Shown here: piece by piece, positions 1-7,611 of the stretch
Layout: the number at the start of each line of letters is the position of its first letter
Position numbering within the stretch: the first letter of the stretch is position 1
DNA from: Flavobacteriales bacterium
Lineage (GTDB): Bacteria > Bacteroidota > Bacteroidia > Flavobacteriales_F > PHOS-HE28
Direction of reading: 5' to 3'
DNA length: 64,000 nucleotides
Assembly: GCA_016710685.1 (NCBI GenBank)
Contig: JADJVC010000002.1
Location: 806,001 to 870,000 of the forward strand
Program-made: the position numbers and the translations under genes
Notes under the pieces: generated by a model
What the model was told of the DNA's origin: nothing
The model's input: only the letters and a program-made list of their open reading frames with translations
The model's database searches: none

Positions 1-319
1 AAATAATTTCAAGCCAACAAGAAGCTCTAAACGACGCGAACCGGGCAAGCGCCGCAATTTTCACGTTACCATTGACCGGTAGCCCCCTCAAGGTTGCAAA
101 GTGAAAATTTATTTTACGTGGCTAACTAATTGACACTCAGTTAGTTACATTCCTTCCATCCGTTACCGGTAGAATTCCAGTTGGAATTTGCAACAAGTAG
201 AACTATTTTATAGTGACTAAGGCGACCGTTTGCTTGGAAAAAAACAAGCATCCAGCCAGTAGTCTACGTGTGTCCTATCCCCATTTATTGCCTCTATTTT
301 ATGCTAATCCTTATCCCCT
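1..319. other. AT-richer intergenic region with short repeats
   Basis: I see no convincing gene here. The stretch is visibly richer in A+T than the rest of the window. It carries ACCGGT-centred sequences near 74-80 and 163-178 (TTACCGGTAGAATTCC) and a CAGTTAGTTA near 138-147. Both kinds recur at 971-980 and 1181-1239 on the other side of the small ORF at 320-715. This could be the flank of an integrated element or a region of relaxed composition. Confidence 0.5.
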
Positions 320-715
320 ATGTTCTATTCTATCCAGCCTCAACAGGTGCAAGATTTATGCATTAAGTTCCCCGAAAAAGACTGTTACTTTCTAACTGCA
401 AACCTCCAAACACGGGCGGGGGACACCTTTGAGCTAAGCCAAACAACAAACCGCATTATTAGAGCTTGGAATTACGATGCCCTGCTAGTTGTTGAGCATT
501 ACCAATTCCACGGAAGGACGGCCATATTTGCGCCCCATGTTCACGCCATAATCCGTTGCGGTCCTAGCGATGCCCTGTCCATGGCTAAGGCCATAAGCGA
601 TGCTAACGTGTGTTGTGACACGGATGTTAGAGGGGTGTATGATACCCGTGGCCTACTTCGCTATTTCGTAATGGACAGCAGCGCCCTTCACTTCTTGCAA
701 AAGCGATACACGTAA
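320..715 (+). CDS. Small HUH-like protein, possible Rep/Y1-transposase relative
   Basis: This 131-aa ORF is not recognised with certainty. Three blocks appear in the order seen in HUH single-strand endonucleases: a hydrophobic YFLTANLQ block near residues 23-30, the core APHVHAIIRC near residues 71-80 with a His-hydrophobic-His pair, and LLRYFVMD near residues 112-119 with a Tyr that could be the nucleophile. The usual Lys after that Tyr is missing, and the protein is short for a full Rep. The surroundings are AT-rich and repeat-flanked with no other gene, and a hairpin terminator lies about 150 bp downstream. It could be a remnant of a rolling-circle element or a small Y1 transposase, or a chance ORF. 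The start codon is uncertain. Confidence 0.4.
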   Translation: MFYSIQPQQVQDLCIKFPEKDCYFLTANLQTRAGDTFELSQTTNRIIRAWNYDALLVVEHYQFHGRTAIFAPHVHAIIRCGPSDALSMAKAISDANVCCDTDVRGVYDTRGLLRYFVMDSSALHFLQKRYT

Positions 716-862
716 CGATCGAAACGATCTTTTCAAAAGAGAAAAAAAGAAAAAACTACAACCCAAGCGAAGGTCTATCATGGGACATGGGACTTGTGTA
801 GTTACCCTTATTTGTTTATATTTAGACTTGAACATTAAGTGCTGGGGAGCACGGATTAGTTA

Positions 863-890
863 GGGGGGCCAAGTGCCCCCTTTTTCTTTT
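863..890 (+). terminator. Rho-independent terminator
   Basis: GGGGGC at 864-869 pairs perfectly with GCCCCC at 875-880 around a 5-nt loop, followed at once by a T-rich tract from 881. It lies about 150 bp downstream of the HUH-like ORF and is the only evident end signal for it. Confidence 0.7.
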
Positions 891-1608
891 TCTTTTTTTT
901 ATTAAATTCATCTTCTTTCTCTCTCTTCCCTCAAACGGTTAGGTTCTCACAAGTTCAACCGCCTCAGCGTCAGTTAGTTATGTGGCTTGCTTATACACGC
1001 ACTATAATGTGTTTTGTGCCAAAAAAGAGGTGAAATAGACTACTTTTTGCCCTCATTATCAATCATAAAGTATTGAGGTTCAGTCTGTTAGTTTAAACTG
1101 ACCGGCTGTAATAGGTATAAACAAACGAAAAAGCGTTGAATTGAAGTACTTTTTCCCTTCGTTCATCCCGTGAATAATCGTTTACCGGTCAATTCCGTTA
1201 ACCCGAATTGCACAACTAACAACCGGTAGTAATTCCGTTATAGGTCTTATGCATAGGGCATTATGTTTCTTTTTCTTTTCTTAAAAAGACATTCTTATTC
1301 CTGTGCTGCCTTAAAAGCGCATGTATGGGCCAATCCCTTTCCCATGGCGGGAACGTGGCTTAGCGGTCAACTATGGCCCCTCCAATGGCGCTCTTTGCTT
1401 TGCCCCAGCATCAACCCACAAAGGGCAACCCAATTCCGCACTTTCACCCCTCAAAATTCCGTCTATATTCCGCTCCATATATTTGGACCTCTTGAAAGCC
1501 GCGCCATTGCTGGTTTTTTCAAAACCCCCCCGATTAATGAACGTTAATCGCGCAGCCCAGCCCTACAGTAGCTGCACACCTATCTTCGACGCATTAAAAC
1601 GCTGAACC
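891..1608. other. Gene-poor AT-rich region with repeats
   Basis: Overlapping open frames at about 1263-1605 have compositions unlike the neighbouring proteins, and I do not support them as genes. The stretch contains repeats shared with 1-200: CAGTTAGTTA at 971-980, and ACCGGT with AATTCCGTTA at 1181-1199 and 1220-1239. No tRNA or structured RNA is recognised. The promoter of the 1609 gene must lie at its right end, but I could not fix the boxes. Confidence 0.4.
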
Positions 1609-2028
1609 ATGGACCGGACACCATTTTCGCTTCAGGACACCATTAACCACGTACGGGACTTCCACGATGCCTTCGGGATCGTGAACGCGGAATCGCCCAT
1701 GGGCACCATAAGCGCGGCAGACGTGCAGTTGCGGCACGATTTAATGCGCGAGGAAAACGAAGAATACCTTGAAGCCGCTGCAAAAGGCGATCTGGTGGAA
1801 GTGGCCGACGCGCTTGGGGACATGCTCTACATTCTCTGCGGAACGATCCTGAAACATGGGTTACAGCACAAGATCGAAGACGTGTTCAACGAGATCCAAC
1901 GCAGCAACATGAGCAAATTGGGCGCTGACGGCAAGCCCATTTACAGGGAAGACGGCAAAGTGCTGAAAGGCGAACGCTATTTCCGGCCGAATATCGCCGC
2001 CATCCTTCAAGAACCGCAAGAACGATGA
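1609..2028 (+). CDS. MazG/PRA-PH-like nucleotide pyrophosphohydrolase
   Basis: This 139-aa protein fits the all-alpha NTP pyrophosphohydrolase superfamily (phosphoribosyl-ATP pyrophosphohydrolase-like). The Mg-binding pattern is visible: EENEEYLEAA near residues 47-56, then EVADALGD near residues 64-71, which is the EExxE...ExxD arrangement. The N-terminal VRDFHDAFG and C-terminal SNMSKLGADGKPI segments are typical of the stand-alone Bacteroidota and phage version. It probably hydrolyses a (d)NTP or modified nucleotide in the cytoplasm; the substrate cannot be read from the sequence. Its TGA overlaps the start of the next gene by 4 bp, so the two are probably cotranscribed. Confidence 0.85.
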   Translation: MDRTPFSLQDTINHVRDFHDAFGIVNAESPMGTISAADVQLRHDLMREENEEYLEAAAKGDLVEVADALGDMLYILCGTILKHGLQHKIEDVFNEIQRSNMSKLGADGKPIYREDGKVLKGERYFRPNIAAILQEPQER

Positions 2029-2531
2029 ACCTGCCAGCATTGCTACAAGAGGCGCGCACATCGGCCTTCCGCCGGTGGGCCTTGAACATGGGCCTGCACC
2101 GCATGATCCCGTTCAACCGGCCGCACGGGTTGAAGGTGGTGCCGTTGGAAAACGGCGGCATTAAAGTGTTGGTACCGTTCTGGCGGATCAACCAAAACCA
2201 CATCCGTGGCATCCACGCGTGTTGCTTGGCCACTGCGGCGGAATATTGCAGTGGCTTGGCCCTGATGGAGCACTTGGATGCCAAGAGCTACCGCATCATC
2301 ATGAAAAGCCTGCACATGGAATACCACTACCAGGCAAAAAGTGCGGCCTCCGCAGTTTTCGCGCCTTCGGCGGAAGAAGTGCAAACCGGCATAAAGCAAT
2401 TCGTAGATAATGGAGAAGCAGCCTTGTACGTGGCCGAAGTGCCCGTGCATGACGACAAAGGCAACCACTTGGCCACGGGCAAGATCACATGGCAAGTAAA
2501 GCCGTGGAGCAGCGTACGCACGGCTCGTTGA
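2025..2531 (+). CDS. DUF4442 hotdog-fold protein
   Basis: This 168-aa cytoplasmic protein resembles the DUF4442 branch of the hotdog (PaaI thioesterase-like) fold. After an N-terminal helix (FRRWALNMGLHRMIPFN) comes the core with HIRGIHACCLATAAEYCSGL, where family members keep the catalytic helix, and a C-terminal strand ending in TGKITWQVKP. An acyl-CoA thioesterase activity would be usual for the fold but is unproven for DUF4442. The start overlaps the upstream hydrolase by 4 bp (ATGA), indicating a two-gene operon. Confidence 0.8.
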   Translation: MNLPALLQEARTSAFRRWALNMGLHRMIPFNRPHGLKVVPLENGGIKVLVPFWRINQNHIRGIHACCLATAAEYCSGLALMEHLDAKSYRIIMKSLHMEYHYQAKSAASAVFAPSAEEVQTGIKQFVDNGEAALYVAEVPVHDDKGNHLATGKITWQVKPWSSVRTAR

Positions 2532-2646
2532 TCAAATCCAACTTGGTTGGCTGACGCGCGTTGTCATGCCGGATTTAACCCGGAATCGCGTGAACGTTAT
2601 GGCTATAGTCTTTCTCGGGCGCGGCTGATCGTCGCATCCTCCGGAT

Positions 2647-3477
2647 TCAATTCGCCTTCACCAGCAAAGCATCGGCATCGTACACAAAGTACATGTCCAC
2701 GAACGGCCGCATCAGGGCGGGCATCTTTTGGTTCTCCTGCACGGGCACGATCACCAGCGCCTTGTTTCCCCACTTCGCACCGAGGTAAGCGCGGTACTTC
2801 TTGAACATGCTCAATTCCGGCCAGCGCTCCTCAAAACTGTCAATGCCGTCCGGCCAATTGCGCTCCGTGCTGCGGAATACCACGGCGGCGATCTCGGCTT
2901 TGCTCATGCCCGCGCTTTCCATGGCCTTCACGGCGGCACTGTCCGCGCCGATGTTGTAGGCTGCATACACGGCCTCCGGCTTCTGGATCTTCACTTTTGC
3001 GCGGTTCTCCCAGCTCGGTCCTTTGCTTACCAATGGACGCAAGCGCGGAGGTGCAGCAGCGCGCAAAGCACGTTCCGGCAGCACCATGTACAGGTCGCTA
3101 TCGGGGCGCATGGCCTCTGGCATGTCCATGTTCTCCAGCGCGGGAATGGCCACAATGGCCATCATGGTGCTGTCCCGTGGGAAAGTGCCCACACGGAAGC
3201 AACGGTAATCTTGAATAAACGCAGCGTTTGCCGAGCGGGCGCTATCGCCACGGATGCCGGCGGGCCACAGCATCTTGTTGCCGGAGGCCATCACGGCGCG
3301 CGTTTCAATTTCGGATGATCCGGCAGCGGCCAGCGCGGCCTCAACTACGTGGTCGTCCTGCACGGTGGTCACATTGACCAAAGCTGAAGCATCCGCAATG
3401 CGCACCGCATTTTGAGCGTGGCAGGCACCGAAGGCCAAAGCAGAAACCAGAAGGAGGGTAGGGCGGGTGGATATCAT
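2647..3477 (-). CDS. Exported protein with internal duplication
   Basis: This 276-aa protein of unknown function begins with a signal peptide (hydrophobic LLLVSALAFGACHA, probable cleavage before Gln). The mature part is two related halves. Residues about 41-137 contain WPAGI (71-75) and MPEAMRP (119-125) before an LYMV strand. Residues about 177-272 contain WPDGI (208-212) and MPALMRP (252-258) before an MYFV strand. A tandem duplication of one small domain explains this. It is monocistronic and divergent from the glutathione peroxidase gene. It is probably periplasmic or an outer-membrane lipoprotein, because a Cys lies near the cleavage site. I do not recognise the family. Confidence 0.75.
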   Translation of the reverse strand: MISTRPTLLLVSALAFGACHAQNAVRIADASALVNVTTVQDDHVVEAALAAAGSSEIETRAVMASGNKMLWPAGIRGDSARSANAAFIQDYRCFRVGTFPRDSTMMAIVAIPALENMDMPEAMRPDSDLYMVLPERALRAAAPPRLRPLVSKGPSWENRAKVKIQKPEAVYAAYNIGADSAAVKAMESAGMSKAEIAAVVFRSTERNWPDGIDSFEERWPELSMFKKYRAYLGAKWGNKALVIVPVQENQKMPALMRPFVDMYFVYDADALLVKAN

Positions 3478-3556
3478 GTTCCGCGTTTCTACGGAAGAGG
3501 TTGAGGAAATGTTCCCCAGAATAGGTTTTTCTAATTTCCTTCAACTTTTTTCAGCT

Positions 3557-3664
3557 TTCATCAGCGTTCATCAGTGTGCATCAGCGGTTGAATGATAAAC
3601 CCCAAACCTCATGCGAGTTCCCCGCCGCAGGTGGGATCAATCCTGTAAATCCTGTAATCCTGTC
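3557..3664. repeat. Short direct repeats between divergent genes
   Basis: Two runs of imperfect direct repeats lie in the intergenic space. TCATCAGC-like units occur at 3557-3587, and ATCCTGTAA-type units occur about three times at 3639-3664. No gene is seen in 3478-3762. The repeats look like mobile or slippage-prone intergenic sequence rather than operators. Confidence 0.6.
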
Positions 3665-3762
3665 CAAAAAAAACGCATGCAGCCGCTCGGCTTTTTGCCG
3701 AGTGGTTCGTGTCATAGGGCTTCCAGCCCGTCTCGTTCTCCGTTCCTCCCGACCTTCGCACC

Positions 3763-4329
3763 ATGTTCACCTCCCGTCAAATCCTCATCTGCGCAATGCT
3801 CGTCTGCACCATCCAAGCGGCAGCGCAACAACCTTCAGCCCCCGCGACCATGGACTTCTACAACCTCAAAGCCACCGACATCAGCGGAAAGCCGTACGAC
3901 ATGGCCAACCTAAAAGGCCACAAAGTGATGGTGGTAAACACCGCCAGCGAATGTGGATTCACGCCACAATACAAGCAGCTTGAAGAACTCTACGAAAAGT
4001 ACAAAGGCAGCGGCTTCGTCATTGTAGGCTTCCCCAGCAACGATTTCGGTGCACAGGAGCCGGGCGATGAAAAGCAGATCGCGGCATTCTGCGAGAAAAA
4101 CTACGGCGTCACCTTCCCACTGATGTCAAAGATCGCCACCAAAGGCAAGGACCAAAGCCCGGTGTACGCTTGGCTTACGCAGAAAGCGCAGAACGGAAAA
4201 TTGGACAGCGAAGTGAAGTGGAACTTCCAGAAATACCTCATCGACGAGCAAGGCCACCTCGTGGAAATGCTGCCCAGCGCCGTGGAGCCGTTGAGCGATA
4301 AAGTCCTCAACTGGTTAGACGGCAAGTGA
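3763..4329 (+). CDS. Glutathione peroxidase family thiol peroxidase
   Basis: This 188-aa protein has an N-terminal signal-like segment ending near AAAQQ (residues 19-23), so it probably acts in the periplasm. The GPx fold follows, with the peroxidatic Cys64 in NTASECGFTPQY and the conserved WNFQKY motif (Trp and Asn of the catalytic tetrad) near residues 150-155. The second family motif reads GFPSNDFGAQEPG. The Cys usual at the Ser position is absent and the usual Gln is Asp, which may change the resolving mechanism. Family members reduce hydroperoxides, often with thioredoxin-type donors. Its stop shares one base with the bshB1 start codon, so the pair is probably one transcript. Confidence 0.9.
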   Translation: MFTSRQILICAMLVCTIQAAAQQPSAPATMDFYNLKATDISGKPYDMANLKGHKVMVVNTASECGFTPQYKQLEELYEKYKGSGFVIVGFPSNDFGAQEPGDEKQIAAFCEKNYGVTFPLMSKIATKGKDQSPVYAWLTQKAQNGKLDSEVKWNFQKYLIDEQGHLVEMLPSAVEPLSDKVLNWLDGK

Positions 4330-5051
4330 TGCAAGAGCAAGTGGACATTCTGGTCATCACGGCCCATCCGGATGATGCGGAGATCGGCATGGGCGGCACC
4401 ATTTTGCGCCACATCGCTCAAGGCCGTTCCGTGGGTTTAGTAGAACTCACCGGCGGTGAATTGGGCACGCGTGGCACGGCGGAGATCCGCAAGGCGGAAG
4501 CCGCCGCGGCGACGAAGGTGCTGGGCGTTACATTCCGCTACCAGCTCGGCTTACGCGATGGTTTCTTCCGGGCCGATGAAGCCAGCCTGCTCAAGGTGAT
4601 CACGGCCTTGCGCAAACACCGCCCGGGCGTAGTGCTCACCAACGCCGTGCGCGACCGCCACCCGGACCACGGGCGCGGCGCCGCCTTAGTGGCCGAAGCC
4701 TGCTTCCTGAGCGGCCTGCGCCGAATAGAGACCCAAGTAGACGGAAAAGCCCAAGAAGCCTGGAGGCCAAAGACCGTGCTCCACGCCATTCAGGACAATT
4801 GGGTCGACCCCGACCTCGTGGTGGACATCACCCCGTACTGGGATAAAAAGCTGGAAGCGCTGCTTTGCTTCAAAAGCCAATTCCACGATCCGGCCAGCAA
4901 AGAACCGATCTCGCCCATCAGCGTTCCGGAATTCCTGCCCTCGTTGCAAGGGCGTGCCTTGGCGATGGGCCGGTTGATCGGATCTACTTACGGCGAAGGC
5001 TATACCGTGGTGCGGCCACCCGCTGTTGGGGATTTGCTGGAGTTGGGGTAA
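4329..5051 (+). CDS. bshB1: Bacillithiol biosynthesis deacetylase BshB1
   Basis: This LmbE/PIG-L-type zinc deacetylase removes acetate from GlcNAc-malate in bacillithiol synthesis. The metal motif AHPDDAE is at residues 12-18, and the DRHPDHGRGAALV segment supplies another zinc ligand. The PISPISVPEFLPSLQGRA stretch and the C-terminal GEGYTV are typical of BshB1. The length (240 aa) is usual for the family. I chose the ATG at 4329, which overlaps the stop of the peroxidase gene by one base; a GTG at 4326 is possible. Pairing with a thiol peroxidase fits a role in thiol redox defence. bshA and bshC are not in the window. Confidence 0.92.
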   Translation: MQEQVDILVITAHPDDAEIGMGGTILRHIAQGRSVGLVELTGGELGTRGTAEIRKAEAAAATKVLGVTFRYQLGLRDGFFRADEASLLKVITALRKHRPGVVLTNAVRDRHPDHGRGAALVAEACFLSGLRRIETQVDGKAQEAWRPKTVLHAIQDNWVDPDLVVDITPYWDKKLEALLCFKSQFHDPASKEPISPISVPEFLPSLQGRALAMGRLIGSTYGEGYTVVRPPAVGDLLELG

Positions 5052-5070
5052 GGGGACGTATGCTTCTCAT

Positions 5071-5107
5071 GCGGTTGTCACCCCGGCCTTGGGCCGGGGT
5101 CGCACAC
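5071..5107. repeat. Dispersed intergenic hairpin, copy 1
   Basis: ACCCCGGCC at 5080-5088 pairs with GGCCGGGGT at 5092-5100 around a TTG loop. The hairpin is preceded by GCGGTTGTC and followed by CGCACA. The same block recurs at 37946-37990 and 44024-44067. No U-tract follows, so it is not an ordinary terminator, although it lies just after bshB1. Confidence 0.8.
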
Positions 5108-5444
5108 GTCGGCATTTTTGCGCTGCACGCGCTCGCGATTGCTTAGACGCACGCGCTCGGCCCCGGAGCCTCATCCGGGGTTTCCCGAATGCGTTCAGCA
5201 TAAGGCCTCCGGCCTGTCGCATATTCAATATGCTGCCTTTGGATCTTAGCAGAAACACCGCATTCATCGCAGCGCGAAGCAAAATCTTCAAGCGCTACGA
5301 AACGGATTTCTCCGACGCGACAGTACGAAAGATTAAAAGTAAGAAAAACTTAGAAAAGCCCGTTCAGTTCTTTTTTCGAACCTTGGGCATCACAATGGAA
5401 TGCTTCGCAACATATTTTACTGGAAGCGTGTTTCCCAGTGCTGG
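5108..5444. other. Intergenic region with palindromes
   Basis: No gene is supported. A second hairpin (CCCCGGA with TCCGGGG, about 5162-5181) and the palindrome GCATATTCAATATGC at about 5218-5232 are visible. The open frames crossing this stretch are Arg- and Ala-rich and look fortuitous. Confidence 0.5.
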
Positions 5445-5486
5445 CTCCTCAGCTCCTCAGCTCCTCAGCTCCTCAGCTCCTCAGCT
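5445..5486. repeat. 8-bp tandem repeat (CTCCTCAG)n
   Basis: Five perfect copies of CTCCTCAG occupy 5445-5484, followed by a partial unit. The repeat lies upstream of the ORF at 5597 and creates a false N-terminal extension of it. Copy number is likely to vary by slippage. Confidence 0.85.
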
Positions 5487-5596
5487 TGTGTGCCGAGCGA
5501 AGCCGAGGTACATCAGCTAAAGTTACACCCGGCGTTTCCGCATCATTCTTCCGGCAGGGTTATTTCCCAGCGTGGCATGGTGCAAAACCACTTTCC

Positions 5597-6199
5597 ATGT
5601 TGCGCACTGGCATCTTAGTGTTATTCCTGTTTTGCCCCTTTGGGGTATACCTTCGGGCTGCTATGGAACCCGTGCTGCTACCAAACGCATTGGCCTGTTC
5701 CCAATTGACTTTGGGTGTAGATACACCGGGCGTTGAACTCACCAGTGTTGAAAGAAGTGACACGCGTTGCGTACAAGACACCTCGAAAGCTTGCCGAGCA
5801 GATAAGGTAGGCACCTACCTACTCCCCGACACGGTTTTAGAAAATGCCCCCCGTTGGCAAACTAAGCTGGAGCCTCAGTACCAAGTTTCAACAATAGAGG
5901 AATGCGCGAGCCAATTGCATGACCTTCAAGAACGTGTGGCATTCTTAGAATTATATGTGGATGCGCTGCGCAGCCAACTCCTCGCCGACCAGCCTATTTC
6001 AAGTCCGGAGGGAAAACTCACTGCGTTAGATGTAAAACATCTTTTGGAATTGATGCCGAGCCCAATTGAGATACCAACTTCGAAAGAAAAAAAAAGCCCC
6101 CGGTGCGCAAACACCGAGGGCGAGTCACTCAAGTCCCACAAACACGCGAATGAACATGAAACAGAGCTGAGCAAAGGTAAGGCGAAGGTTGAAATATAG
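5597..6199 (+). CDS. Hypothetical protein with coiled-coil segment
   Basis: The frame is open from 5438, but I start it at the ATG at 5597, after the tandem repeat, because that gives a hydrophobic N terminus (GILVLFLFCPFGVYL) like a signal anchor. The 200-aa product has a Cys-containing middle and a predicted coiled coil (LHDLQERVAFLELYVDALRS) near residues 118-137. It ends in a Lys/Glu-rich tail. I do not recognise it. A strong minus-strand terminator sits inside the last 40 codons, which lowers confidence in the C-terminal part. A plus-strand hairpin with a T-tract lies about 50 bp downstream. Confidence 0.45.
   Translation: MLRTGILVLFLFCPFGVYLRAAMEPVLLPNALACSQLTLGVDTPGVELTSVERSDTRCVQDTSKACRADKVGTYLLPDTVLENAPRWQTKLEPQYQVSTIEECASQLHDLQERVAFLELYVDALRSQLLADQPISSPEGKLTALDVKHLLELMPSPIEIPTSKEKKSPRCANTEGESLKSHKHANEHETELSKGKAKVEI
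6087..6121 (-). terminator. Minus-strand terminator inside an ORF
   Basis: Read on the minus strand, GCCCTCGGTG (6121-6112) pairs with CACCGGGGGC (6105-6096) around a 6-nt loop with one mismatch, followed by nine U (6095-6087). This is a textbook terminator, but no minus-strand protein gene is evident to its right. It may end a small RNA or a very short ORF (about 10 codons, 6150-6118) read leftwards. Confidence 0.65.
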
Positions 6200-6250
6200 T
6201 AAACCCCGCCACCGTAGCCACCGGACCCACCCCTGGCATGCCCCCACCAC

Positions 6251-6291
6251 AGCCGCGAGGCGAGCGGGCATTAGAAGTAGCGGCTTTTTTT
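6251..6291 (+). terminator. Putative terminator after 5597-6199
   Basis: AGCCGC (6251-6256) pairs with GCGGCT (6280-6285), followed by a run of T to 6291. The 23-nt loop is long, so efficiency is uncertain. Confidence 0.45.
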
Positions 6292-6339
6292 GACCGGACG
6301 GTCCTATTGCCTTAGGACCACGAACTTTAAACATTGCGA

Positions 6340-7353
6340 ATGCTTCTCTCAACAAAAAACAGCAGGTGGCCTGGAGCAATTTTGCTCTTGGGCTGCCTGT
6401 TGTTTTTTACTACGCTCCGCTGTGAAGCGCAGAATTTGGTGCCGAACCCAAGTTTTGAGCAAATCGATAGCTGCCCTTCGTACCCGACCTTCCTTGGATT
6501 TCAGGAAAGTTCCACCCCTGATAACTGGTCAAGACGCTTGGACACTCCGGAATACTATAACGCTTGCATAGGTTCAAGTGACACTGTTCCGGGTATTCCG
6601 CGCAATCTTTTCGGATACCAGTTTGCTCAAGATGGAGATGCCTATGTAGGGATGTTTTCCTACTTGCCGGACGACAATAGAGAAATGATCAGCGGAGAAT
6701 TAACGGAAACATTGGTAGTTGGGCAGACTTACTACGGTAGTTTTTGGGCGAATGCGGCTTACGGAGGGCCACAACAGGTTGGCTTGGCTTGTGATAATTT
6801 TGGCATGTTTTTAATGACTGTCGCACCGGATTTTGTCCAATATCCGGCAACCTTACCGTTAGTGAATCATGCCCAAGTGTTTAGCCATCAGATCATTTCC
6901 GATACGACAAGCTGGATCTTAGTTAGTGGGAGTTTTGTAGCCGATAGCGCCTACAAGTATTTAGTACTCGGAAACCATTTCGACAATCTACATACGGCTG
7001 TAGAGATAATAGGGCCGGGGGCCGATGAATATGCATACACCCTGGTTGATGCGGTGTGTTTATCCGCGAATCCGGGCGGATGCCCAATGTCGAGTTCCAT
7101 ACTTGAATATGTCGCAGGCGACATTGTATTGGGACCCAATCCTGCGCGAAACGAGTTGAACCTTGCATGGGGAAATACGCGGTATTCCAATCTGATGGTC
7201 GTGGATGCCATTGGAAGAATACTAATGAGGCAGAATGTGTTCGATAGGAATTCGGCTTTGCTACAAACAGAAGGTTTGGCCAACGGAACCTATCAACTCA
7301 TCCTTGAAGGCAAAAAAGAGAAGCAAGTTAGAAAGTTCGTCGTTCTGCATTGA
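6340..7353 (+). CDS. T9SS-secreted lectin-like protein, module A1
   Basis: I start this 337-aa protein at the ATG at 6340; a TTG lies 6 bp upstream. A signal peptide (LLLGCLLFFTTLRCEAQ) is followed by NLVPNPSFE, the opening of a jelly-roll domain common in secreted Bacteroidota proteins. The last about 75 residues (LGPNPARNELNL...IGRILMR...GTYQLILEG) form a type A T9SS sorting domain. The product is therefore expected to cross the outer membrane through T9SS and stay at the cell surface or be released. It is the first of three related genes (6340, 7612, 8972), each followed by all or part of a fibre-like gene. Confidence 0.85.
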   Translation: MLLSTKNSRWPGAILLLGCLLFFTTLRCEAQNLVPNPSFEQIDSCPSYPTFLGFQESSTPDNWSRRLDTPEYYNACIGSSDTVPGIPRNLFGYQFAQDGDAYVGMFSYLPDDNREMISGELTETLVVGQTYYGSFWANAAYGGPQQVGLACDNFGMFLMTVAPDFVQYPATLPLVNHAQVFSHQIISDTTSWILVSGSFVADSAYKYLVLGNHFDNLHTAVEIIGPGADEYAYTLVDAVCLSANPGGCPMSSSILEYVAGDIVLGPNPARNELNLAWGNTRYSNLMVVDAIGRILMRQNVFDRNSALLQTEGLANGTYQLILEGKKEKQVRKFVVLH

Positions 7354-7391
7354 AAGTTAGAAACTCGTAAACCCTCTAAAAACAAAGCACA

Positions 7392-7580
7392 ATGAAAACC
7401 AAACACGTTCTTTTTGCAAGCTGCTTGTCGCTTACTCTACATAATGTTACGGCACAATGGGTTCTTCCGGGTAACGCTGTAACGAGCACGTTTAGTTACT
7501 TAGGCTGTAATGGTTTAAGTACTGTTCCTTTAGTGTTGCCTTACCACCAAGTTTTCAATTTTCCCCCTTTGCTTTCGTAA
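7392..7580 (+). pseudogene. Truncated 5' part of a fibre-like gene, B1'
   Basis: Only a signal peptide (LFASCLSLTLHNVTAQ) and about 35 further residues resembling the start of secreted fibre-like proteins remain. The frame then runs into TTTTCAATTTTCCCC at 7552, where the first 1359-bp repeat unit begins, and ends at 7580. The same T-rich sequence forms the junction at 8911, where a second B gene is cut. I read this as the 5' remnant of a longer gene interrupted by the duplicated unit. A functional small secreted protein is possible but less likely. Confidence 0.6.
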
Positions 7581-7611
7581 TTCGTTACTTTCAGTATCCT
7601 ATAAGTGAGGC

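Noticed and set aside
1263..1605. Overlapping open frames in the AT-rich region
   Set aside because: They have no recognisable domain or start signal, and two frames compete for the same DNA.
5438..5596. Upstream extension of the 5597 gene
   Set aside because: The extension is encoded by the 8-bp tandem repeat and a dispersed intergenic sequence, and it removes the signal-like N terminus.
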